From positions 665,006-729,005 of the forward strand of contig NZ_JAAZQL010000001.1 in assembly GCF_012275515.1 (NCBI RefSeq): a stretch of 64,000 nucleotides of DNA, given 5' to 3'. Source of the DNA: Novosphingobium sp. SG707. GTDB lineage: Bacteria > Pseudomonadota > Alphaproteobacteria > Sphingomonadales > Sphingomonadaceae. Below, in pieces: positions 55,267-64,000 of the stretch (the first letter of the stretch is position 1; each line of letters starts with the position of its first letter). The notes below the pieces were generated by a model. It saw only the letters and a program-made list of their open reading frames with translations, made no database searches and had not been told where the DNA came from. The position numbers and the translations under genes are program-made.

Positions 55267-56250
55267 TTACACCCTGCTTCGTTTCCTCGCCTCGGCCCCC
55301 TTGTCGGCCAATGCCGCGCCGCGACGCCCCATAGGAAGGTCCGGGCCAACGGTGGTGTCCACCATCGTCTGCCGCTCGATCTCGCAATTGACCGCCGCCC
55401 CGATCAGCGCCGCATAGGCCGACAGATAGAGCCACACCTGAAACACCACCACCGTGGCCAGCGACCCGTAGACCGCATTGTATCGGGCGATATGGTCGAC
55501 ATAGACGCCAAAGCCCAATGTCAGCCCCATCCAGATCACCGTGGACAGAAAAGCCCCCAGCGCCAGCCAGCGCCATTTGGCCGGTTGCCGGTCCGGCACC
55601 ATGCGATAAAACACCGCAAAGCACAGGCTGACCACCACCACCGCCACGCTCCACACGGTGATGCGCGCCAATATCAGCACCTGTTCGCCCCACCATACCA
55701 TCATCAGCGGCCCGGCCCAGGAAACCAGCGCGATGGCCGCCGTTGCCAGCACGCCGATCGCCACCATTCCGGCCGTTACCGCCACGGCCAGCAGAAAGGT
55801 GCGCCAGAAGGATCGTTTGGCCGGTTCCTCATAAATGAGATTCATCGCTGAAAGCAGCGAAAAGGCCGCATTCATCGCCCCATACAGCGCCACGCCCAGC
55901 GCCATCACCAGCCCCAGTCCCTTGGCGGGCGTTTCGGCATTGATCGCGGCCAACAGCGGCGGACGCGCCACCCGCATCACATCATCGGGCAGGAATCCGC
56001 GCAATCCGTCCAGCCCGGAGGCCACCGCATTGGGATCTCCGACCAGCCCATAGACCAGCACCACCGAGGCGATCATCGGCACAAAGGCCAGAAATGTGTA
56101 GAAAGACACGCCTGCCGCCAACAGGTTGAGCTGATGCTCGCCCATCGTCGCCCAGACCCGCCCGGCGATCTGGCGCCATGCCGCCCACGGCATTTCCAGC
56201 GGGCTGGTGGCGTCGCAGCCGGGGGCCGATGGGGGAACCTGCGCGTTCAT
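55267..56250 (-). CDS. YihY/BrkB-family inner-membrane protein, 327 aa
   Basis: Six-helix membrane protein of the YihY/virulence factor BrkB family (formerly misassigned as RNase BN). Typical segments are RVWATMGEHQLNLLAAGVSFYTFLAFVPMIASVVLVYGLVGDPNAV, GAMNAAFSLLSAMNLIYEEPAKRSFWRTFLLAVAVT, and the late IWMGLTLGFGVYVDHIARYNAVYGSLATVVVFQVWLYLSAYAALIGAAVNCEIER. The start overlaps the lipoprotein stop (ATGA). Last gene of the tam operon; its molecular role is not settled. Confidence 0.92.
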   Translation of the reverse strand: MNAQVPPSAPGCDATSPLEMPWAAWRQIAGRVWATMGEHQLNLLAAGVSFYTFLAFVPMIASVVLVYGLVGDPNAVASGLDGLRGFLPDDVMRVARPPLLAAINAETPAKGLGLVMALGVALYGAMNAAFSLLSAMNLIYEEPAKRSFWRTFLLAVAVTAGMVAIGVLATAAIALVSWAGPLMMVWWGEQVLILARITVWSVAVVVVSLCFAVFYRMVPDRQPAKWRWLALGAFLSTVIWMGLTLGFGVYVDHIARYNAVYGSLATVVVFQVWLYLSAYAALIGAAVNCEIERQTMVDTTVGPDLPMGRRGAALADKGAEARKRSRV

Positions 56251-56483
56251 GGTCCGGTGGAGGCGGTTTCGGCCGCGCTGGGCAGTCCCTGCCCGGCCTC
56301 CTCGGCAATATGCAGGCGGGCCTGCATGTCACGCTCCATCGCGCTGGCGGTCTGGTCGGCTTCCTTGCTCCTGCGCTGCCATTGGTCATCAAAGCTTTCG
56401 CGGCGGCATCCCCCCGCCATCAGCGCCAGCATGGCAAGGAGGCCCAATCCGATCCCGCGGCCTGTTTGCGCGCCATGCCCCAT
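56247..56483 (-). CDS. Small lipoprotein, 78 aa
   Basis: Signal with lipobox GLGLLAMLALMAGGC (Cys at residue 26), followed by a short charged helix RRESFDDQWQRRSKEADQTASAMERDMQARLHIAEEAGQGLP. No family recognised. It lies 12 nt after tamB and overlaps yihY (ATGA), so it is co-transcribed with envelope genes. The start could also be a later Met, but the signal is complete from 56483. Confidence 0.78.
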   Translation of the reverse strand: MGHGAQTGRGIGLGLLAMLALMAGGCRRESFDDQWQRRSKEADQTASAMERDMQARLHIAEEAGQGLPSAAETASTGP

Positions 56484-56495
56484 CGTCGCCTCTTC

Positions 56496-59400
56496 TCAAT
56501 ACCGCTTGCGATAGCGCGCCGTGACGCCGGTGCCGCCGAACTGGCCTGCCTGACTCAGGACCGAAAACGCCTTGGTCAGCGCGATTTCCAGCTGGGTGGC
56601 CATATAGCCGCGCGTGTCGGTCACCACCTCAACATAGATGTTGTTGGTGATATATTTGCCCGCCGCCAGCGCGGTCTGCCGCCCGGTGGCGGCATCGGCG
56701 CCCAGCACGCGCAGGCGGCTGATCGCGGTGGCCGATTGCAGCGCGCCCAGCGGATTAAGCCCGCCCTTGGCCCCGCGCAGCGTGTTGAGCGAGGAGGCAA
56801 GCTGGACCGCCTGAAGCGTCGAGAGGCTGCCCACCGGCCCGCCGAACAGAATGCGCGCCATCAATTCATCCTGCGGCAGCGCCGGGTCGGATGTCAGCGC
56901 GATTTCCGGGTTCGAGCCCGTGCCGGTGATGACGATGCTGATCGTCACATCCGAAATCGTGCCCGAGGCGCGGATATTGAGCGCCGGATCGGTCAGATCG
57001 CCGCCATTGAGCGTGATCGTCCCGCTGTCGATGGTAAAACTGTGCCCGGCAAAATCCAGCGTGCCGCGCACCGCGCGCACCGTGCCGGTGATCGCTGGCT
57101 GGGTGGTCGATCCGCCGATGCGCAGGTTGCTCGACCATTCGCTGTCCAGCCCCATGCCCGTCACGAAGATCTGATTGTCGGCCCGCACCCGCATGTCGAG
57201 GTTCCAGTTGACGGGCAGTGAATGCACCGGTTCGGCATCGCCGCTGATGCGCTCCGGCCCGATGGCGGGCTTGTGGCGCACGCCGCTCAGGGTGGGCACC
57301 GCCGCCGAACCCTGCCGCACGATGCGGTAATGCGTTTCGGGCAGATCGAGCGTGCCGCTGACCGTGGGCGGTTGGCCCGGCGCATTGACCAGCTTGATAT
57401 CGCCGCTGGCCCGCGCCGAGAGGTCCGCCCCGCTGGCCAGTTGGGCGTTGGCCATGTTGATGCCCAACTGGATCGGATAACCTTCCTGCGCGCTGAGCGA
57501 GATGAAGCCGCTGGCCTTGACCGTGCCGTCGCCCGCCTTCGCGGTGAGGCTCTGCACCTCCAGCCGGTCATTGGCGAACCGGCCCTGCAAGGCCATGTCG
57601 CTCAGGCGCGTACCATAGGTGGCGTTGTCATAGACCAGCTTTTGCGCGCGCACGGTGCCGGTGATGCTGGGCGCATGGGCCGATCCGCCGAAATCGGCGG
57701 CGATGCCGATCGGTCCCTTCAGGCTTTGATCGGAAAGCGCCGCCAGCGAGGCCAGCACATCGGCCGGACCATTGTAGCGCACCCCGCCGGACAGCGGCGC
57801 TGCCATCAGGCGATTGCCCCATGTGCCGGTTTCCGCCGCACCCATCGTGGCATTCACCTGCATTTGCCCGATCTGCGCATCCCCGCGCCGCACCAGCGCC
57901 TGAGCATGGGCGGCCCGGTTGTCCAGTTGCGCGGCCATGGTGATATCCACCGGGGTCGAGACCGCCGAAAGACCCGTGCGGGTCAGCCCCGCCACCTGAA
58001 GATGGGCATCGACCCTGGGCATGGCCTCGGCGCCCGCCTGATCGAGATCGAGGCTGCCCGACATCCGCCCGCCCAGCCCGAGATCCGGCACAAAGCCGTT
58101 GACCAGCGCCAGATCGACGCCGTCAAGCCGCGCGCGCAGGGTGCTGGCCGCGCCATAGCGACCCTCGATCCGCAGGCTGCCGTTATTGACCGAAAGCGTG
58201 GCGGGGCGCAGGAGATAGCCCGGTTTTTCCGGCACGATCTCGACCGCCCCGTGTGAGGCGATGTTGACGCCATTGATCCGCCCATTGACCGCCACCCGCC
58301 ACAGATCGGGCGACAGCCTGCCTTGCGCGGCCAGACGGAACGGATAGCGGTTGCGCCCTTCGGTCAGCAGCTTCACGTCTCCCGCTCCATCGCGATAGGC
58401 AATGTTGGCCCGCGTCTGTGCCAGATAGAAATCGCCCTGCCGCGCGCCCGCCAGTTGCACATCGGCGTTCACCTGCGGCTGGTCGGCCATCACGGCATCG
58501 GCCTTGACCACCAGCCGCGCGATGCTCAACCCTGCCTTGCCCGGCAGGCCGACATTCTGGCCGTTGATCGCGGCCACCGCCCGCTGATGCGCGCCCATGG
58601 CGGACAGATCGACCCGCCCCATCACCCCGGCCCCGGCCAGAGCAAGCGCGCCCGCAAAAGGCCCTGCGGCCTGCTGTTGCACATGGCCGGTGAGGGCGAT
58701 CCCGGCAAGGCTGGTGCCGGGCCGCAGATCGACTGCCAGCGGCCCCTTGGCGGTGGAGACGAGCAGATCGGCGCCGATGGGGCCGTAATCGCTGGTGGCT
58801 TTGGCTTTCACCTGATAGGCGCCGCCCGCCCCGCGCACATCGGCCACCAGCGCGGCCAGCCCGACGCCCATGCCGGGGCGTGGCGCCTCCAGATGCAGCA
58901 CCGGCTGCGCCACGCTGCCCTTTGCGCTCAACCGGATCGGACCATAGTGGTCGGAAGAGGCATCGGCGGCAAAGGCGATCTGGCCCTTGGCGTCATAGCG
59001 GCCCCGGCCATTGGCAAGGCGAAAGGCGGGCGCGGCAACGGTTAATCCATCCACCGTTGCCACCCCGTCGCTGCCATAGCCCACCCGCGCGGTAATCAGT
59101 GCATTGCCGCCCAGAAAGCCCGCTATCCCATCGCTGAGCAGACGGGTGGAGCGCGCGCTCACGCGGCCTTCCAGCCGGAAGCCCCCATTGGCCTGCGTCT
59201 TGAGCCCGATATTGGAGGCGAGGTTGAAAATGCCTACGCTTTCAACGCGATAGCCGTTGATCGTGCCATTGAGCGTGCCGGTGTAGAGCGCGCGCGGCAG
59301 ATCGGCGATCACCACGGCGCGCGCGTCGATCCGGCTTGATTGCAGGCGGATATTGTCGGACAACAGCCGCCCGTCGGCATAGCCGAAATCGCCGCCAAAG

Positions 59401-60710
59401 CGGACATGGTCGAGCAAGGGCGCCACGCTGGCCGAGACGCCGGTAATGGCCCGGGCCGTGCCGTTTATGGGAATGCGCCAGTGGTCCTTGTCGAGCGCGG
59501 CGCTGCCCGATGCGGCAAGGCCGTCGATGCGGGTGGCGCCAAAGCCGATGGAGGCGGCCTTGACCGTATAGGCGATGCGCGGCGCGGCAAAACTGCCGTC
59601 TATGGTGGCCTCGGCGGCAATGCCATTGCCCGACAGGTTCGTGGCCAGCACCCGCGGCTGCATCACCGTCAGGGCAAGGTGCATCTGATGCATCGTGTTG
59701 TTGCCCATATCGGCCATGCCCTGAACGCCCAGAGCGAAATTGGCGTTGCCGATCTGGGCCTTGACCTGCATCTGCCGTTTGTCGAAGGCGGCGGTGGCGT
59801 CCACTTTCGTCTCGGGCTGGAACAGGGCGCTGTTCTGGCCCTTGAGCCAAACGTCGGGGTGGGCGAGGCCCGCGACATGAATGGTGCCCGAGCGCGCATT
59901 GATCACCAGATCGGCCAGAGATTTGCCGCCCGCGCTGGCCGCCAGCGAACCGTTCCACGCCTTCCAGTCGCCCCGCCCGGCCAGCCGGAGATGGCGCGCT
60001 TCGGCCTGCCCTGTCAGCGCCGCAAGCAGGCCGTCGGCGGGCGTATCCAGCGCGAAATCCATGTTCAGCCGGTTGATCTGCGGCATAGCATCCAGCTTGA
60101 GCGCAAGCCGGTCTCCGCCCGCCACGCCGGGGGCGACCAGCGCCGCGGCCCGCGCGTTGATACGGGCGCGCCGATCGGCGATATGAGCTTGCCCCTGAAG
60201 GCTGACGATATGGCGCCGGCCAGTGATGGCAGGGGCGATCTCCAGCCGATCCACCGCCAACTGGCCCACATCAATATCCAGGTCGGGCAGCAGCGGCTCA
60301 TTGCTGGGCGGCGTAGGTTTGAAGCGGGGCGCACGCTCAAGCCGCGCAGCGGGAATATGCAGGCGTCGAATATCCAGATGCCCGCCGACATAGGCCAGGG
60401 GCCGATAATCCAGCGCCACATTTTCGGCATGGAAAAACCGCCCATCCGGATCGCCAATGTCCAGATTGCGGATGGTCAGCGCGCCCAGCAGCGAGCCTTC
60501 GATCCGGTCGACATGGACACTCATGCCATTGGCAAAGGACAGGCGCGAGATCTGCGCGGCCACCATGTCGCGCCCGCTTTGCGTTGAAAGCCAGATCCAC
60601 AGCGCCGCGACCAGCACGACAAGGACGGCCACCGCGATCCCGGCATAACGCAACGCCCTGCCCAGCAGGGGTTGGCGGGCCTGAACCTGCGGATTTTCCA
60701 CCTGCTCCAT
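56496..60710 (-). CDS. tamB: TamB, translocation and assembly module inner-membrane component, 1404 aa
   Basis: AsmA-like bridge protein that with TamA helps outer-membrane assembly or lipid transport. N-terminal membrane anchor at about 17-43 (ALRYAGIAVAVLVVLVAALWIWL). The very long body consists of repeating short beta strands forming a groove. The C-terminal TamB/DUF490 domain has TLDFAGHSFTIDSGTITLNGGDLTDPALNIRASGTISDVTISIVITGTGSNPEIALTSDPALPQDELMARILFGGPVGSLSTLQAVQLASSL and closes KAFSVLSQAGQFGGTGVTARYRKRY. The start overlaps the tamA stop by one base (TGATG). Confidence 0.95.
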   Translation of the reverse strand: MEQVENPQVQARQPLLGRALRYAGIAVAVLVVLVAALWIWLSTQSGRDMVAAQISRLSFANGMSVHVDRIEGSLLGALTIRNLDIGDPDGRFFHAENVALDYRPLAYVGGHLDIRRLHIPAARLERAPRFKPTPPSNEPLLPDLDIDVGQLAVDRLEIAPAITGRRHIVSLQGQAHIADRRARINARAAALVAPGVAGGDRLALKLDAMPQINRLNMDFALDTPADGLLAALTGQAEARHLRLAGRGDWKAWNGSLAASAGGKSLADLVINARSGTIHVAGLAHPDVWLKGQNSALFQPETKVDATAAFDKRQMQVKAQIGNANFALGVQGMADMGNNTMHQMHLALTVMQPRVLATNLSGNGIAAEATIDGSFAAPRIAYTVKAASIGFGATRIDGLAASGSAALDKDHWRIPINGTARAITGVSASVAPLLDHVRFGGDFGYADGRLLSDNIRLQSSRIDARAVVIADLPRALYTGTLNGTINGYRVESVGIFNLASNIGLKTQANGGFRLEGRVSARSTRLLSDGIAGFLGGNALITARVGYGSDGVATVDGLTVAAPAFRLANGRGRYDAKGQIAFAADASSDHYGPIRLSAKGSVAQPVLHLEAPRPGMGVGLAALVADVRGAGGAYQVKAKATSDYGPIGADLLVSTAKGPLAVDLRPGTSLAGIALTGHVQQQAAGPFAGALALAGAGVMGRVDLSAMGAHQRAVAAINGQNVGLPGKAGLSIARLVVKADAVMADQPQVNADVQLAGARQGDFYLAQTRANIAYRDGAGDVKLLTEGRNRYPFRLAAQGRLSPDLWRVAVNGRINGVNIASHGAVEIVPEKPGYLLRPATLSVNNGSLRIEGRYGAASTLRARLDGVDLALVNGFVPDLGLGGRMSGSLDLDQAGAEAMPRVDAHLQVAGLTRTGLSAVSTPVDITMAAQLDNRAAHAQALVRRGDAQIGQMQVNATMGAAETGTWGNRLMAAPLSGGVRYNGPADVLASLAALSDQSLKGPIGIAADFGGSAHAPSITGTVRAQKLVYDNATYGTRLSDMALQGRFANDRLEVQSLTAKAGDGTVKASGFISLSAQEGYPIQLGINMANAQLASGADLSARASGDIKLVNAPGQPPTVSGTLDLPETHYRIVRQGSAAVPTLSGVRHKPAIGPERISGDAEPVHSLPVNWNLDMRVRADNQIFVTGMGLDSEWSSNLRIGGSTTQPAITGTVRAVRGTLDFAGHSFTIDSGTITLNGGDLTDPALNIRASGTISDVTISIVITGTGSNPEIALTSDPALPQDELMARILFGGPVGSLSTLQAVQLASSLNTLRGAKGGLNPLGALQSATAISRLRVLGADAATGRQTALAAGKYITNNIYVEVVTDTRGYMATQLEIALTKAFSVLSQAGQFGGTGVTARYRKRY

Positions 60711-62854
60711 CAGAATGCCTGCCCGATTGAGACATAGACCGCCACGCGCGATTCCCCGATCTGCCGGTTGATCGGCGTGGCGATGTCAAAGCGCATCGGC
60801 CCGAAGTTGGTGTAATACCTCACGCCCACACCCGCGCCAAAGCGCCAGGAATTGAAAGTGGGCACCTCGCTGGTGAAGACCTGTCCGCTGTCGACAAAGC
60901 CCACCACGCCGAAATTGCCAAACCGATAGCGCAGTTCCACGCTGGTCTCGGCCTGACTGCGCCCGCCGATGGGATGGCCGTCGGGGTCTTTTGGGCCAAG
61001 CTCCTGATAGCCGAAGCCGCGCACCGATCCGCCACCGCCCGAATAGAAGCGCCGCGATGGCGCAATGGATTCGCGCGAGGCCCCGCCGATCATACCGACC
61101 CGCGCCCGCCCGGCCAGCACCAGCTTTCCGGCGATGGGATAATAGCCGGTCGCTTCAAAGATCGAGCGGGCATAGGTTTGTATGTTGCTGCCCAAGGATG
61201 CCTCGGGCGAGAGCGTGGCCGAGAGGCGATAGCCGCGTGTGGGGTCGAGCAGCGAGTTCGACCGGTCATAGGTGATCTGTCCCGGCAGCGCGAGGATGTA
61301 GAAGGTGCGCCGCCGTTCGCCCGCCTGCTCAAAGGCATAGTCCTGCTCGTTCGAACCGATCAGTTCAAAACCATAGCTGTAGGTCCAGCGCTTTTGCCAG
61401 ATGGCCGTGCTGGCGCGCGAGATGCGCCCTTTGAGCGCGCCGGTGAAGGCCTCATAGGCATCAAGGTTGGTGTGGTTGGCGCTGAGCGACACTTCGACCG
61501 TGCGGTCGCGCAGCCCTGCGTTGGACCGGCGAAACGTGCCCGAAACGCCCTGTTCGCTGGTGCCTGCGGTGGCGCTGGCGATGATCGCGCCTTCGGGGGG
61601 AAAGAGGTTGGCATGGCTCCAGCTGCCGACCGCCTTGATGCCTTCGCCGGTGGAATAGCCCGCCTGCGCCGAGAGGGACCGGGGCGGTCCGGCCCGCTGG
61701 TTGACGACCAGATCGGCATATTCGGTGTTGTCGCCCGCGCTGATGCCGGTTTGGGCGGGGTCCACCGTGACCGTGGCAAACAGGTTGGTGGCCACCAGCG
61801 CCTTGCGCAGATCGTCGATCTGGCGGCTGTCGTAAAGCTCGCCCTTGCGGAAGCGGGCGATGGTGGCGATGTGGCGGGCGTCGAACACCGGGCGGCGGCC
61901 CTTGATTTTGATGTCGCCAAAGCGGCTGCGCGGGCCGGGCGTCACGGGCAGCGTATAATCCCCGATCCCGGTGGCGGCGTCCAGTTCGATGTCGCGCTGG
62001 CCGATCTTGGCAAAGGGATAGGCCGATTGCGGCAACAGCACGCCAAGCGCCGCCTCGGCCGAAAGCACGCGCTCGGCCACGATCGGTTCGCCCGAATGGA
62101 CGCCGAAATGGCGGGTGAGCAGATCGGGCGGGACCAGCGCGGGCGCATCAAAGCGGATCGCGCCCAGCCGATAGCGCGGCCCCGCCGTCACCGCCATGGA
62201 CACGACAATATCCCCCGGCTTGCCCTGCTCGGGCATGGCGACCGAGGATTGCACGCCGGCATCGAAATAGCCCTGCGAGGCCATCACATCGGAGAGCGCC
62301 TGCCGGTCCTGCTCGATGCGGGCGGCGATGGCGGCGGCATTCGTCGCCTTGCCCTTGCCCTGTTTCAGCGCGGAAACGGCCTCGAAACTGTCCACCAGCG
62401 CACCACCCTCGATGGGGGCCTCCCGGTCGGCATCGCGCAGGTTTTCCAGCCCGGCCACATGCCAGCGATAGGACAGGCTGGGCGAGGTCTCGGTTTTCCC
62501 GCTGCCATTGTCATCGCGCAGGGCTTCCTTGTTGAAGTCATCCAACGGGACCAGCGGTTTGGTCAGATCAGGGTCGGTGGCGGTGGTGGGCTGGGCCGAG
62601 GAGGCGACCGGGTTGGCGGGGGCTTCAACGGGTGCCTCAACGGGGGGCAGCGCGGCCTCGAAATCACGGTCGGTGATGATGGGGGAGGGCGGCGTGGAGG
62701 AGGTCGGCTGCTGTGTGGTCGGGGCGGGAGAGGGCTGCGCCGACGCAGCTCCGGCCATCAGCGCCCCGCCGATCGCCATGGCGGCCAAGGAGATTTCACA
62801 GCCGAAGATCCGTGCAACAGCACATTCGCGCGCAGAAAAACCAGCGCCCCCCAC
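60710..62854 (-). CDS. tamA: TamA, BamA/Omp85-family outer-membrane protein, 714 aa
   Basis: Outer-membrane 16-strand barrel partner of TamB. After a signal (ISLAAMAIGGALMAGAASAQ) comes a Pro/Thr/Ala-rich linker. POTRA-like regions follow (SVAMPEQGKPGDIVVSMAVTAGPRYRLGAIRFDAP... and RFGDIKIKGRRPVFDARHIATIARFRKGELYDSRQIDDLRKALVATNLF). The C-terminal surface-antigen barrel includes FYSGGGGSVRGFGYQELGP (the conserved VRGF/Y lid-lock motif) and ends AVYVSIGQAF. The start is uncertain: GTG at 62854 has a GGAAAGG site about 14 nt upstream, ATG at 62779 is possible, and the frame is open upstream to 63082 with AT-rich, promoter-like DNA. Confidence 0.92.
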   Translation of the reverse strand: MGGAGFSARECAVARIFGCEISLAAMAIGGALMAGAASAQPSPAPTTQQPTSSTPPSPIITDRDFEAALPPVEAPVEAPANPVASSAQPTTATDPDLTKPLVPLDDFNKEALRDDNGSGKTETSPSLSYRWHVAGLENLRDADREAPIEGGALVDSFEAVSALKQGKGKATNAAAIAARIEQDRQALSDVMASQGYFDAGVQSSVAMPEQGKPGDIVVSMAVTAGPRYRLGAIRFDAPALVPPDLLTRHFGVHSGEPIVAERVLSAEAALGVLLPQSAYPFAKIGQRDIELDAATGIGDYTLPVTPGPRSRFGDIKIKGRRPVFDARHIATIARFRKGELYDSRQIDDLRKALVATNLFATVTVDPAQTGISAGDNTEYADLVVNQRAGPPRSLSAQAGYSTGEGIKAVGSWSHANLFPPEGAIIASATAGTSEQGVSGTFRRSNAGLRDRTVEVSLSANHTNLDAYEAFTGALKGRISRASTAIWQKRWTYSYGFELIGSNEQDYAFEQAGERRRTFYILALPGQITYDRSNSLLDPTRGYRLSATLSPEASLGSNIQTYARSIFEATGYYPIAGKLVLAGRARVGMIGGASRESIAPSRRFYSGGGGSVRGFGYQELGPKDPDGHPIGGRSQAETSVELRYRFGNFGVVGFVDSGQVFTSEVPTFNSWRFGAGVGVRYYTNFGPMRFDIATPINRQIGESRVAVYVSIGQAF

Positions 62855-63198
62855 TGAGCATTTCGCGCCTTTCCCTGGCGCAGCTTGAAAAACATTCCGC
62901 AAAAATGGCCCCCTTTTGCCGTCATGCGCCAACCTGTCGCATGCCATAACACGCCAGAACTCATAATGATCCGCCGCCATGACAATTTGCCTTGTCCAAA
63001 GGGATATTAGCGCCAGATCGGGCGGAGGATGGGGCCTTGGGAAAGCATCAAAATTGTGTGGCGGACATGCCATCGGGGTCATGGATCAGGTTTTAAACGA
63101 CGGGGCGCTCCTGTAAGGCGAGTATCGCGGGTTGCCTGTCTGGACTGAAGCCCGCCCGTCCTGTCAAGGATTGGCGCATTTTCAGGAAAGTCACGCCG
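62855..63198. other. Divergent intergenic region between tamA and the CPBP-like gene
   Basis: About 340 bp that I consider mostly non-coding. It holds the leader of tamA (AT-rich around 62885-62915) and the promoter side of the rightward gene, with an AGGAAAG ribosome site at 63184-63190. An in-frame extension of tamA covers part of it but reads like untranslated sequence. No RNA gene or repeat is evident. Confidence 0.5.
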
Positions 63199-63729
63199 GT
63201 GGACCTTGCCAAAGCCAATGATCTCATGCTCGGCAAGCTTGGGTTGGGCCTGTTGCCTCGCGATATCCGGTCGGGTGCCGTGGCGGTGGTGTCGGCGGTT
63301 CTGGGGGTGACCGGCTTTATCGCGATGCTCGATCTCTTGATTTTTCGCGACCGGCTCCCGGCGGATTATGTCGCCTTTTTTACCAGTCCGCTGGGCGACC
63401 GGATGCTGGTGATGTGTATCAGGGCGCTGGGCGAGGAGGTGATCTATCGGCTGTTGTATATGACGGCGATTGTCGCGGCGATAAAACTGGTCCGGGGCCG
63501 GGTGGGGCCTGTGGGCTATGGGCTGGCGGCGGTTGCGGCCCAGATGATCGGCGTATGGCCATCGCTGGTGCAGGAGCCGTTCCATGCGTCTCTGCGCTAT
63601 CTTGCCGTCGGGGCGGTATGGGGATGGCTCTACTGGCGGCAAGGCTGGTTCGCGGCAGCGGCCGGGCATGGGCTGTCGCATCTGCTGATCGATCCGATGC
63701 TGCTGATCGGGCTGACGCATACCCGTTGA
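63199..63729 (+). CDS. CPBP-like (CAAX protease/bacteriocin-processing type) membrane protein, 176 aa
   Basis: Membrane protein with four to five hydrophobic segments. ALGEEVIYRLLYM gives the EExxxR motif (Glu79, Glu80, Arg84), and the late AGHGLSHLLIDPMLLI supplies the histidines expected in type II CAAX prenyl endopeptidase-like proteins (ABI/CPBP family). The start is GTG with AGGAAAG 9-15 nt upstream. Short for the family (often about 220 aa or more), so the call is moderate. It is divergent from tamA. Confidence 0.75.
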   Translation: MDLAKANDLMLGKLGLGLLPRDIRSGAVAVVSAVLGVTGFIAMLDLLIFRDRLPADYVAFFTSPLGDRMLVMCIRALGEEVIYRLLYMTAIVAAIKLVRGRVGPVGYGLAAVAAQMIGVWPSLVQEPFHASLRYLAVGAVWGWLYWRQGWFAAAAGHGLSHLLIDPMLLIGLTHTR

Positions 63730-63753
63730 CGGCTCAAACGGACAATGCGTCCA

Positions 63754-63999
63754 TCAGCCATATTGCGGCTGATGCTGCGCGACGGCTCTGACCGGCCCTC
63801 CGCCCCAATAATGCCGGATGGCTCGGCGCCCCGGCACTTCGATCCAGCGAAAGGCGATCTCGGCTGCCATCAGGGTGAGCAGCACGATTGCGGCCTGCTC
63901 GATGATAAAACCTGCGCCCTTCAGCTCATCCGGCGGCCAAATCCCGTCTATGGCGTGGATGAAGAGCATATGCACCATATACAGCCCAAAAGAGCGCTG
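63754..63999 (-). CDS. Acyltransferase-3 family protein, C-terminal fragment (cut by window edge)
   Basis: Minus-strand frame open to the window end. The translated end is QRSFGLYMVHMLFIHAIDG...FIIEQAAIVLLTLMAAEIAFRWIEVPGRRAIRHY. The GLYMVHMLFIH helix followed by a final membrane helix and the (F/Y)RWIE.P.R segment is the characteristic C-terminus of inner-membrane O-acyltransferases (Acyl_transf_3, OafA/ExoZ type) that acylate surface polysaccharides. The start is outside the window. Confidence 0.82.
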   Translation of the reverse strand, partial: QRSFGLYMVHMLFIHAIDGIWPPDELKGAGFIIEQAAIVLLTLMAAEIAFRWIEVPGRRAIRHYWGGGPVRAVAQHQPQYG

Positions 64000-64000
64000 C

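Noticed and set aside
63079..63720. Minus-strand open frame opposite the CPBP-like gene
   Set aside because: Extremely Arg/Gln/His/Pro-rich with no hydrophobic segments; the plus strand shows membrane helices and EExxxR.
1..64000. Search for tRNA, rRNA, CRISPR, insertion sequences, integrases and phage genes
   Set aside because: None recognised by eye: no repeat-spacer arrays, transposase motifs or conserved RNA cores were seen. Small RNAs or riboswitches cannot be excluded without covariance searches.

Overview
The window looks like chromosomal DNA of a GC-rich alphaproteobacterium of the sphingomonad type (Novosphingobium/Sphingobium-like). The reasons are four TonB-dependent receptors (TBDRs), many plant-polymer and aromatic catabolism genes, SGNH/tannase/halogenase genes next to TBDRs, GTG starts, and very tight gene packing with repeated 4-nt ATGA/GTGA overlaps. 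The genus is inference. I found no rRNA, tRNA, CRISPR array, transposase or phage gene.

1-9.5 kb: the 3' end of a TBDR, a convergent second TBDR with a divergent LysR regulator, a coupled pair of exported proteins (733-aa secreted protein plus DUF3142-type lipoprotein), and an AraC regulator with a LysE-family exporter.

8.7-17.6 kb: a leftward series of tandem-TetR regulator, MFS_2/GPH-type transporter, TBDR, exported Ca2+-dependent PI-PLC-like phosphodiesterase and a Tat-exported protein. A tannase/feruloyl-esterase-family hydrolase is transcribed away from the TetR gene and lacks both cysteines of the family's catalytic disulfide.

17.6-22.1 kb: the most interesting block. A divergent TetR regulator faces an operon of a PHBH-type flavoprotein, a TIM-barrel isomerase-like protein, a small beta-sandwich protein resembling the C-glycoside deglycosidase beta subunit (DUF6379), and an MFS transporter. 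This looks like a complete alpha/beta C-glycoside deglycosidase joined to a flavoprotein not typical of described systems.

22.1-27.5 kb: a LysR gene and a perfect inverted repeat in front of a benzoylformate-decarboxylase-like enzyme, ring-hydroxylating dioxygenase alpha and beta subunits, and a ketopantoate-reductase-family dehydrogenase. Together they suggest breakdown of a mandelate-like aryl-2-hydroxyacid.

27.7-31.8 kb: the DUF2339/DUF3999 membrane pair. 31.9-35.5 kb: a tyrosine/homogentisate segment (hpd, VOC protein, fahA, all overlapping) with a divergent Lrp/AsnC regulator. 35.5-37.4 kb: a small unknown protein and an MFS transporter with an N-terminal extension.

37.5-55.1 kb: a (galacto)mannan-type utilisation locus. 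It holds a GH2 beta-mannosidase-like enzyme broken by a 1-nt frameshift, a carboxylesterase, an SGNH esterase, a phosphomannose isomerase, a GH27 alpha-galactosidase, a FucP-type and a sugar-porter transporter, a ROK repressor, a ROK sugar kinase, a flavin-dependent tryptophan-halogenase-like protein and a 1004-aa carbohydrate-type TBDR. A TBDR would import oligosaccharides, periplasmic hydrolases would trim them, MFS porters would carry monosaccharides inward, and kinase plus ManA would give fructose-6-phosphate. No endo-mannanase is present.

55.2-64 kb: housekeeping envelope genes: tamA-tamB, a small lipoprotein and a YihY/BrkB membrane protein in one leftward operon, then a CPBP-like membrane protein and the 3' end of an acyltransferase-3 gene running off the window.
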